From NCBI GenBank assembly GCA_016932965.1, contig JAFGBW010000011.1, forward strand, positions 1-31,657: 31,657 bases of DNA, in the 5' to 3' direction. The translations under genes were made by a program, and so were the position numbers. The notes beneath the pieces were generated by a model that worked only from the letters and a program-made list of their open reading frames with translations, was not told the origin of the DNA and searched no databases. Source of the stretch: Candidatus Auribacterota bacterium. GTDB taxonomy: Bacteria; Auribacterota; JAFGBW01. This document shows, one piece after another, positions 1-6,284 of the stretch; positions within the stretch are counted from its first letter, which is position 1; each line of letters begins with the position of its first letter.

Positions 1-15
1 GAAAAAAGTGAATTA

Positions 16-36
16 TCTCCTTGTTCTTTAAGGAGA
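16..36 (+). promoter_or_regulatory. Hairpin that buries the helicase ribosome-binding site
   Basis: TCTCCTT (16-22) is the exact reverse complement of AAGGAGA (30-36), with a 7-nt loop. The right arm is the only good Shine-Dalgarno sequence in front of the helicase gene, 7 nt before the TTG start at 43. In RNA the stem would hide the ribosome-binding site. Whether it is used for control (temperature, translational coupling) is inference, and the sequence upstream of the window is not visible. Confidence 0.4.
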
Positions 37-42
37 ATCGAG

Positions 43-1983
43 TTGCTCAATATGGATAAAATGAAGACAAGATCGCTTAATCCTGAACAGGAGGAGGCAG
101 TGTCATGCCTCCATGGGGTCTCTCTCATCATTGCCGGGGCGGGAACCGGTAAGACCCATACCCTTATCTATAAGGTGATGGCTGCATTGGAAAAGGGGAT
201 CGCTCCTTCCTCCATTCTGCTTCTCACTTTCACCAATAAAGCTGCTGCTGAAATGCTGCGCCGCGTGGAAATGTACCGCGGATACCCTGTCCCTGAAATC
301 ACCGGGGGGACCTTTCACAGCGTGGCGGTCCGCTTGTTACGGAGGTACGGTGACCATGTTGGAATTTCGCCCCATTTCACCATCATGGACAGGGATGATT
401 CCTCTACTCTTTTAGGACAGATCAAGCGGGAATTGAATGCGGAGATCGAATCGGACTTTCCCAAAAAAACGGTTCTCCAGAGCATGGTTTCACTCCTGAG
501 GAACAAAGGCTGCTCTCTGACGGATCTTTTGGAATCCAGATATCCCCAGTGGAAATGCTATGAAGATGAACTGGAAAAGATTTTCACCAAATTCGCGAAA
601 AGAAAAAAAGACAGTCTTTCTCTGGATTTTGACGACCTCTTATGCGGGTTCCTGATGATCCTGCAAAATGAAACTATCCGCAGGGAATTGACCTCAAAGT
701 TCACCCATGTGTTTGTGGACGAGTATCAGGACACCAATAAAATCCAGGATGAAATCATCCGCGGTCTGTGTTCTTCTTCCACGAATTTGACGGTCGTCGG
801 GGATGACGCCCAGAGCATTTATTCCTTTCGCGGAGCCAGGTTCAGAAATATTCTTGATTTTCCGGATGTTTTTAAAAAATCCAGGATGTTCAAGCTCCAG
901 ATCAATTACCGCAGCACACCGGAAATCCTTGAGTTTGCCAATGCAGTCATAAAAAATAACAGCGCCCAGTTTCCGAAAAATCTGGTTTCAGGGAGCATGA
1001 AACACGGCGCAAAACCTGAAATCTACTGTTTTTTCACGGAAAAGGACCAGGGATACGCTGTGGCAGGCATGATCGCTGAACAGATTCAGAACGGCATGCC
1101 TCCTTCCAATATAGCAGTTCTTTACCGCGCCCATTTTCAGTCGCTTGCTGTTCAGCTCATTCTGACCAAGAACAACATCCCTTTTGAAATCGTCTCAGGA
1201 TTGCGTTTTTCCGAACAAGCCCATGTGAAAGATATGCTCGCTTTTGGAAGGATCATCGTGAATCCATTGGATCGTGTTTCCTGGACAAGGGTCCTGGCCA
1301 TGTTTCCGGGTGTGGGACAAAAAAGCATTGAAAAAATCCTGGAAGCTCTTCCTGCCCCTGCGGAATCCTTTTCTGTCAGCGATGTTTTTTCCAGGGTGGA
1401 TTCCTGCCTTCCTCCAAAGGCCAGATCCGCCTGGAAGAGCATTTCAGGTCTCATCCTCATGGTTCTGGAACACAGAACCGCTTCTCCGGAAGCCATCCTG
1501 GGCGCTGTTTTTGAAAGCGCTTTTTTCAATGATTATCTGGGCTCCTCCTATGAAAATACCGACCAGCGAAAGGATGATCTGAACCAGCTTATCGGATTGT
1601 CCGGCTCTTTTCCGGATATGGAATCTTTTTTATCCGAGATGTCGTTACTGTCCTCCATCGAGGAACCGGACAAACAAAAAGGCAATCGTGTTTTATTGAC
1701 CACAATCCATCAGGCCAAGGGGCTGGAGTGGGACACGGTTTATATCATCGGCCTCGTGGAAGGCCGTTTTCCCATGCACCAGACTTTTTCTTCCCTGGAA
1801 GAGATGGAGGAAGAACGCCGCCTCTTCTACGTTGCCTCCACCCGCGCCAAAAAAGAGCTCACCGTCACTTTCCATACCATCGATGAAAACGCTCGCAGCG
1901 GTTCCTATTACTTGAAACCCAGCCGCTTCATCACCGAACTGGATTCCTCCCTGTATTCCTTTCATGACTGCCGGAGGTATTGA
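43..1983 (+). CDS. UvrD/PcrA/Rep-family ATP-dependent 3'-5' DNA helicase
   Basis: Superfamily 1A DNA helicase, which unwinds DNA 3' to 5' in repair or replication restart in the cytoplasm. All family motifs are present in order: Q motif (LNPEQEEAV), Walker A GAGTGKT with Lys37, Walker B VDEYQD with Asp226/Glu227, motif III (GDDAQSIYSFRGA), motif IV (QINYRST), motif V (TIHQAKGLEWD) and motif VI (EEERRLFYVASTRAK). At 646 residues it is shorter than typical UvrD/PcrA (about 720) and close to Rep, so the exact orthologue is left open. The TTG start at 43 is chosen because AAGGAG lies 7 nt upstream; ATG codons at 52 and 61 are possible but too far from it. It appears intact and is followed by a hairpin-rich gap rather than by another gene on the same strand. 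Confidence 0.93.
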   Translation: MLNMDKMKTRSLNPEQEEAVSCLHGVSLIIAGAGTGKTHTLIYKVMAALEKGIAPSSILLLTFTNKAAAEMLRRVEMYRGYPVPEITGGTFHSVAVRLLRRYGDHVGISPHFTIMDRDDSSTLLGQIKRELNAEIESDFPKKTVLQSMVSLLRNKGCSLTDLLESRYPQWKCYEDELEKIFTKFAKRKKDSLSLDFDDLLCGFLMILQNETIRRELTSKFTHVFVDEYQDTNKIQDEIIRGLCSSSTNLTVVGDDAQSIYSFRGARFRNILDFPDVFKKSRMFKLQINYRSTPEILEFANAVIKNNSAQFPKNLVSGSMKHGAKPEIYCFFTEKDQGYAVAGMIAEQIQNGMPPSNIAVLYRAHFQSLAVQLILTKNNIPFEIVSGLRFSEQAHVKDMLAFGRIIVNPLDRVSWTRVLAMFPGVGQKSIEKILEALPAPAESFSVSDVFSRVDSCLPPKARSAWKSISGLILMVLEHRTASPEAILGAVFESAFFNDYLGSSYENTDQRKDDLNQLIGLSGSFPDMESFLSEMSLLSSIEEPDKQKGNRVLLTTIHQAKGLEWDTVYIIGLVEGRFPMHQTFSSLEEMEEERRLFYVASTRAKKELTVTFHTIDENARSGSYYLKPSRFITELDSSLYSFHDCRRY

Positions 1984-1996
1984 GGCGGATCATGAG

Positions 1997-2097
1997 GCAG
2001 GGAACCCGTTCTTTGTACCAAAGAACGGGTCCCCTGCACCCTCCCAAGAAATCATTGGGCGGATTGATTTTGCTTGAAACAAGAAAAATCAATCCGC
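1997..2097 (+). repeat. Composite double-hairpin repeat, copy 1
   Basis: Two strong hairpins are joined by a 21-nt linker. The first (1997-2037) has 19-nt arms with one mismatch around a 3-nt loop. The second (2059-2097) has 18-nt arms with one mismatch around loop AAA. The second hairpin's apex (CTTGAAACAAG) and the linker (ACCCTCCCAAG...ATTGG) match the reverse complement of the structure at 2229-2324, so the two are copies of one element in opposite orientation. Neither is followed by a T-run, so this is a repeat rather than a textbook terminator, although it may end helicase transcription. It fills the 355-nt gap between the convergent helicase and leuA genes; positions 2098-2228 between the copies are AT-rich with nothing recognisable. 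Confidence 0.7.
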
Positions 2098-2228
2098 GGC
2101 CATAATCTATTCGGATAAAAAGAGGGGAAAAGTATCTACTCACCCATTTCTTTCAGTCCTAGTATATCGATTTTTTTGTTTTTATTTTATATAGGATTGT
2201 TTTCGTCTCTCTTTTCAGACAATTTTAT

Positions 2229-2324
2229 GCGATTTGATTTTCTTGTTTCAAGAAAACCAAATCGCCCGATAAAAGTGTTTGGAAAAGGTGCGGAAAAACC
2301 TTTATTCATAAAGGTTTTTCCGCA
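2229..2324 (-). repeat. Composite double-hairpin repeat, copy 2 (inverted)
   Basis: Read on the minus strand this copy has the same order as copy 1. A hairpin (2289-2324, 16-bp perfect arms starting TGCGGAAAAACC) is followed by a 23-nt linker (CCTTTTCCAAAC...ATCGG) and a second hairpin (2229-2265, 17-nt arms with one mismatch, loop read as AAA). The stem sequences differ from copy 1, but pairing is kept on both arms. It lies 15 nt past the leuA stop codon on the minus strand, and the 2289-2324 hairpin could also serve as the leuA terminator. Confidence 0.7.
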
Positions 2325-2338
2325 TACCCCTCTTCCTT

Positions 2339-3988
2339 TTACAGCCGGTTCAGGGCGCTGAGGACGGCCTTAATCGAGGCGAAGCTGATATTGGGGTCGA
2401 CTCCGACACCGAAGGAGGTTTTATTCAGGCTGGAGATGCTGATATAGGCCACGGCTGAGGAATCAGACCCTTGCGAGAGGGCGTGCTCGTCATAGGATTT
2501 CAATGTTAAATCCTTTTTGATGACAGGAGAGATTCCTTTGACAAAAGCGTCAATGGGGCCGTTTCCCTGTCCCTGAAATTCGATTGTTTCTTCATGAATA
2601 ACAAGAGATGCCAGAATTTGCGTTTCTCCTTTATCCGTCATGGAGATGCTGCATTGGTTTAATGAATAGGGGGTTTTCTTCTGCAGGTATTCATTTTCAA
2701 AGACGGCTTTGATCTCTGATGGAGTCAGTTCGTTGTTTGTTTTGTCCGTGATGTTCTGGATGATTCTGCCGAATTCAGCATGCATGGGTTTGGGCAGTTT
2801 AAAGCCGAATTCCTGTTCCATGATAAAGGCCACGCCGCCTTTACCGGACTGGCTGTTGATGCGGATGATGGATTCATAAGTCCGTCCCACGTCGGCAGGG
2901 TCAATGGGCAGATAGGGAACAGTCCAGATTTTTCTTCCTTTTTGGGCTTTCATGCCCTTATTTATCGCGTCCTGGTGCGATCCGGAAAAGGCCGTATAAA
3001 CGAGGTCTCCTGCATACGGGTGGCGTTCATGCACCTGCATCTTGGTGCACTGGCTATAGATTTCTTTGATTTTATTGATATCGGAAAAATCCAAACCAGG
3101 CTCCACCCCTTGAGAAAATAGATTCAGCGCCATGGTGACCAGGTCCATATTTCCGGTGCGTTCACCGTTGCCAAAGAGCGTTCCCTCCACCCGGTCTGCT
3201 CCTGCCATTAAAGCCAGCTCACCCGCTGCCACGGCGCATCCCCTGTCATTATGCGTATGGATGCTGATGATCACGTTCTCCCGGTTGTTTATATGGCGGC
3301 TGAACCATTCGATTTTGTCCGCGTATATGTTCGGTGTGGACATTTCAACCGTGGCAGGCAGGTTCAATATCATCTTGTTATTGGCATCAGGTTTTAAGAC
3401 TGCCATGACAGCATGACAGACTTCCAGAGCGTATTCTGTTTCCGTGCCGGTAAAACTTTCAGGTGAATATTCAAAACGAACCCCGGGCATTTTTATTTCC
3501 TCTTTCAGGTGCTGCATGAGTTCAGCTCCTGTCACGGCGATATGTTTGATCTGGTCTTTATTCATGTTAAAAACCACTTCTCTTTGCAGGGCTGAAGTGG
3601 AATTGTACAAATGGACAATGGCCTTTTTCGCGCCTTTCAGGGATTCAAAGGAACGCCGGATGAGGTGTTCCCTGGACTGGGTCAGGATCTGGATGGTCAC
3701 ATCATCTGGGATTCGGTTTTCCTCGATCAGCTTTCTGACAAAGCGGTATTCGATTTCAGAGGCCGAAGGAAACCCGACTTCGATTTCCCTGAAACCGATG
3801 GAGACCAGCAATTCAAACAGGCGGATTTTTTCCTCCACGGTCATGGGTATATTCAATGCCTGGTTTCCGTCGCGCAAATCCACGCTGCACCAGATGGGGG
3901 CACGGGTGATTGTTTTTTCCGGCCATGTTCTCTCCGGGAACGGGAAGGGGGGATAGGGCTGATATTTATTTACATTCATTGTTTTCAT
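2339..3988 (-). CDS. leuA: 2-isopropylmalate synthase
   Basis: Condenses acetyl-CoA with 2-oxoisovalerate, the first committed step of leucine synthesis, in the cytoplasm. The N-terminal part is the HMGL-like TIM barrel: CSVDLRDGNQA near the start, and the metal-binding HTHND (His244, His246 from the chosen start). The C-terminal part, from about residue 420, looks like the LeuA allosteric dimer domain, ending in a typical regulatory segment (SSAVAYISI, FGVGVD). The N-terminal NKYQPYPPFPFPERTWP block is typical of the longer LeuA type. The ATG at 3988 is chosen because GGAG lies 7 nt upstream; an in-frame ATG at 4006 would add six residues with only a weak AGAAGA behind it. A leucine-rich leader peptide and terminator upstream (4197-4338) indicate transcription attenuation by leucyl-tRNA supply. 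No other leu or ilv gene is adjacent. Confidence 0.95.
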   Translation of the reverse strand: MKTMNVNKYQPYPPFPFPERTWPEKTITRAPIWCSVDLRDGNQALNIPMTVEEKIRLFELLVSIGFREIEVGFPSASEIEYRFVRKLIEENRIPDDVTIQILTQSREHLIRRSFESLKGAKKAIVHLYNSTSALQREVVFNMNKDQIKHIAVTGAELMQHLKEEIKMPGVRFEYSPESFTGTETEYALEVCHAVMAVLKPDANNKMILNLPATVEMSTPNIYADKIEWFSRHINNRENVIISIHTHNDRGCAVAAGELALMAGADRVEGTLFGNGERTGNMDLVTMALNLFSQGVEPGLDFSDINKIKEIYSQCTKMQVHERHPYAGDLVYTAFSGSHQDAINKGMKAQKGRKIWTVPYLPIDPADVGRTYESIIRINSQSGKGGVAFIMEQEFGFKLPKPMHAEFGRIIQNITDKTNNELTPSEIKAVFENEYLQKKTPYSLNQCSISMTDKGETQILASLVIHEETIEFQGQGNGPIDAFVKGISPVIKKDLTLKSYDEHALSQGSDSSAVAYISISSLNKTSFGVGVDPNISFASIKAVLSALNRL

Positions 3989-4196
3989 GGTTTTACTCCA
4001 ATTCATTGTTTCTTCTTAAGTCTGACTTAAAGATAAAAGTTTTGATTTATGAGTTAAGCAGATAAAAATATCAGCGTGGAAGGAGCGGTCCTTTAGGGAG
4101 ATGCTCTCCTGTTAAATGTTGTATAGGTCTTATCATAGATGGGTTGATTGGTTTCATGTAATCCGCCTTTTGGGTTTTGTTTATTTCGGTTCAGGC

Positions 4197-4233
4197 AAAA
4201 AAAAAGCCGCCTGCCTCATTGAGGCGGCGGCTT
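4197..4233 (-). terminator. leu attenuator: intrinsic terminator
   Basis: Read on the minus strand: 5' arm GCCGCCGCCTC (4231-4221), loop AAT, 3' arm GAGGCAGGCGGC (4217-4206) with one bulge, then nine T residues (4205-4197). This is a textbook Rho-independent terminator placed between the leucine-rich leader peptide and leuA. GAGGCG inside the leader peptide gene (4274-4269) is perfectly complementary to CGCCTC in the 5' arm (4226-4221), giving the competing antiterminator. The next 190 nt down to leuA hold a small GGAGA/TCTCC hairpin near 4097-4109 and nothing else I can name. Confidence 0.93.
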
Positions 4234-4257
4234 GATAAATCAGTTGTTAAAATGATC

Positions 4258-4338
4258 TTAAGACACAACGCCTCTGCCGGTACTCCGAAGAAGGAGCCCG
4301 GTAAGCAATAGCAGTGTGGCTGTCAGATTCATTTTCAT
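4258..4338 (-). CDS. leuL: leu operon leader peptide (attenuator)
   Basis: A 26-residue open frame upstream of leuA containing eight leucine codons: one at codon 5, a run of four at codons 9-12 and a run of three at codons 15-17. The core reads LTATLLLLTGLLL. Stalling at these codons when leucyl-tRNA is scarce would leave the downstream GAGGCG (codons 22-24) free to pair with the terminator's 5' arm. A ribosome that reaches the stop codon covers GAGGCG and lets the terminator form. The start is either the ATG at 4338 or the in-frame ATG at 4332. No Shine-Dalgarno sequence precedes either. The layout (Leu-rich peptide, antiterminator, terminator, leuA) makes the identification firm although the peptide is far too short for routine gene calling. 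Confidence 0.92.
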   Translation of the reverse strand: MKMNLTATLLLLTGLLLRSTGRGVVS

Positions 4339-4347
4339 TCTGGGGAT

Positions 4348-4376
4348 AGCTTACCCTTGATTGGTTTTAATGTCAA
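4348..4376 (-). promoter_or_regulatory. Candidate promoter for leuL-leuA
   Basis: On the minus strand a perfect -35 box TTGACA (4376-4371) is followed after 17 nt by TAAGCT (4353-4348), a weak -10 box. Transcription would start about 2-4 nt before the leader ATG, i.e. an almost leaderless message, which fits the missing Shine-Dalgarno sequence. A rival TTGACC at 4424-4419 with a poor -10 would give a longer leader. Positions 4377-4462 otherwise hold nothing recognisable. Confidence 0.4.
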
Positions 4377-4462
4377 TGGATATCTTGGTTATCAGTTAAG
4401 TTAATGACAGAAAGCCCGGTCAAGGTGATACTGAAAAGATTGTTTATTTGAAAACAGCTTCA

Positions 4463-5989
4463 TCATGCGGCGGCAGACAGATCCTGTGTTGATTGAAGTG
4501 ATACAGGAGGAGCATGATCAGCGGCTTTGATTTCATTTTGAATGATTTCAAGTCCCCAGAGGGCACTGGCAACGCTGAACGCCTGTTTGCGGCATTTTTT
4601 AGGAACGACATACAAATAGTTTTTCCCGGTTTCGTCCGTTGATGTAATGACTTCTCCATCTGTGACCTCAGGCAGGCTGCCTCCTGTTTCGCCTTCCAAA
4701 TGGGTATAAGGGTCTTTTGTGAATCTCAGAAGGTCGACTGTCATTTGTTCAAGGGCTTCTAAAGGAGACAGCGATCCGATTTTGACAGCGGACGTGAACA
4801 GGAATGGATAGATCCAGACCCATCCGGTCCCGTTATGATAAGCCTGTCTCCATTCTTCAAGGGGCGCATGTTCCGGGAAAACGGAATGAAAGGTCGCATA
4901 AGGCCAACTGGCTTGAGAGTGGTCATGGGGGATGCTCACCTTCCAGCTGGTTCTGCCATCCGGCGATGACACTTTTTCATATTGATGGGTTGGTTTGGCA
5001 AGGCTTCTCAATGAGCCGGGGAGTCGCAGACGTTCCAGGGTGGATTGTACGATTTTTTCTGCCCGGTCGCCTTTGAACAGGCCGAAATGCACGGCCAGAA
5101 TCTGGTTGCAGCGCACGGACGGATCCGGCACAGCGAATTGAGGATGCTGGACAGCGTCTGTACCCAGGATATCGTAGACAGTATCTTCGGCCTCGTTCCA
5201 GAACAATTCATTAGCGCTTTTTTCTATTTTATCAGCCACGGTTCTGTATTGTTCTTTTTGTCCGGGATCGAGTTCACTCATGACATTGGCTGCGTTGAAC
5301 ATGAGCGCCTGTATTTCTATCGGGTATCCCTGCCGTCTGGTATAATCCGTATCCATCCAGGTTGAAACCGGCGGCACGTAAACAAACCCGGTTTCTGGAT
5401 GTCCCTGAACACCTATACCGGGTTCGGAATATTTTTTGAAAATATACTGAAGGGTCTGCAGCACGGTTTTATTTTCAGCGACTTTGATGCTGAGTATGGA
5501 GGTATCCCCGCTTGACTTGATATATTGATACAGACTTTCAACAAACCATAACGGGGCATCTGAAGTATTGTAAGTGGTGTGCCAGTCTGCTCTGTTTGCG
5601 ATGACATTGGGGATCTGTCCGTAATATTCCATCCGGGCCCATTTTAGAAGGATGTGTCTGGCAGGATCCAGTCGTCTTGTGGCCACAAGCCCTAAGATTG
5701 ATATCATGGAATCCCGTCCCCATTCCATGATTTGGATCGGGTATTCAGGTCTTCCTGCTTCAATCGCCCATTCACCGCGCGGGTCCATTTTGACAAAAGT
5801 TCCCATGGACTCATCCAATGTTTCAAACAGTTCCTCAACCCGATTGCCTGTAAGATCTTCTATGGGAGATTCGGATTTAAACCGGCTGATGGTGGCAAGA
5901 TGGTCCTCTCCTTGAGAAAAGCATAAGGGAATCTCAGTAAAAAACAGAAAGACAAATACAACATAATAGATCCATTTGTTATTGCTCAT
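4463..5989 (-). CDS. Exported glycogen-debranching-like glycosidase (GDE_C/GH133-like)
   Basis: Predicted exported alpha-glucosidase of the amylo-alpha-1,6-glucosidase type, 508 residues from the chosen start. Residues 1-26 form a signal peptide with a long hydrophobic core ending near FSQ. The (alpha/alpha)6-barrel signatures are visible: EWGRDSM (Asp93), NTSDAPLWF (Asp144), WMDTDYTRRQGYPIEIQAL in the middle, and SLPEV (Glu441) near the C-terminus. The same landmarks occur in the two following genes, so the three are paralogues. The ATG at 5989 is preferred because it begins the signal peptide; the open frame extends to 6103 without signal-like features. There is no Shine-Dalgarno sequence, and a TTGACA promoter abuts the start. 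It is divergent from the next gene across about 295 nt. It lacks an N-terminal sugar-binding domain, so it is shorter than most bacterial debranching enzymes. The substrate (glycogen, starch, another glucan) cannot be read from sequence. Confidence 0.82.
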   Translation of the reverse strand: MSNNKWIYYVVFVFLFFTEIPLCFSQGEDHLATISRFKSESPIEDLTGNRVEELFETLDESMGTFVKMDPRGEWAIEAGRPEYPIQIMEWGRDSMISILGLVATRRLDPARHILLKWARMEYYGQIPNVIANRADWHTTYNTSDAPLWFVESLYQYIKSSGDTSILSIKVAENKTVLQTLQYIFKKYSEPGIGVQGHPETGFVYVPPVSTWMDTDYTRRQGYPIEIQALMFNAANVMSELDPGQKEQYRTVADKIEKSANELFWNEAEDTVYDILGTDAVQHPQFAVPDPSVRCNQILAVHFGLFKGDRAEKIVQSTLERLRLPGSLRSLAKPTHQYEKVSSPDGRTSWKVSIPHDHSQASWPYATFHSVFPEHAPLEEWRQAYHNGTGWVWIYPFLFTSAVKIGSLSPLEALEQMTVDLLRFTKDPYTHLEGETGGSLPEVTDGEVITSTDETGKNYLYVVPKKCRKQAFSVASALWGLEIIQNEIKAADHAPPVSLQSTQDLSAAA

Positions 5990-5996
5990 GTCCCAA

Positions 5997-6025
5997 TTCT
6001 TACCTTTTATATTAAGAGTTGTCAA
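5997..6025 (-). promoter_or_regulatory. Candidate promoter for the minus-strand debranching gene
   Basis: Minus strand TTGACA (6025-6020), 17-nt spacer, TAAGAA (6002-5997), then 7 nt to the ATG at 5989. The transcript would begin at or next to the start codon. Spacing and -35 are ideal, the -10 is poor. Confidence 0.4.
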
Positions 6026-6201
6026 ATGAAGGGGGTGTATATTGATTTTACAGATATGGGGAAAGACCCGGGATTTGTAAAAAAATATTTTCGGATGTTT
6101 CATCGCAAAAGCCCGTTAGGGGCGGTCCGGTAAAAAGGAATGAGTTATGCCGGGAATATACGGTGATTGACAATTATGCATAAAAAAATGATTCGGATGG
6201 A

Positions 6202-6230
6202 TTGACAAGCTCTATCCCCAATGGTAAAGA
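6202..6230 (+). promoter_or_regulatory. Candidate promoter for the plus-strand debranching genes
   Basis: TTGACA (6202-6207), 17-nt spacer, TAAAGA (6225-6230). It would give a leader of about 48 nt carrying a good AAGGGGA Shine-Dalgarno sequence before the ATG at 6285. A second TTGACA at 6167-6172 has no convincing -10. The rest of the divergent region 5990-6284 is AT-rich with no further structure noted. Confidence 0.38.
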
Positions 6231-6284
6231 TTATGACATCCTTCGTTTAAGAAAAATGATTAAATTTACATAAGGGGACTGGGA

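Noticed and set aside
4007-4196. Possible T-box riboswitch before leuA
   Set aside because: No T-box sequence or specifier loop is apparent; the leader peptide with Leu codon runs and a competing pairing explains control fully.
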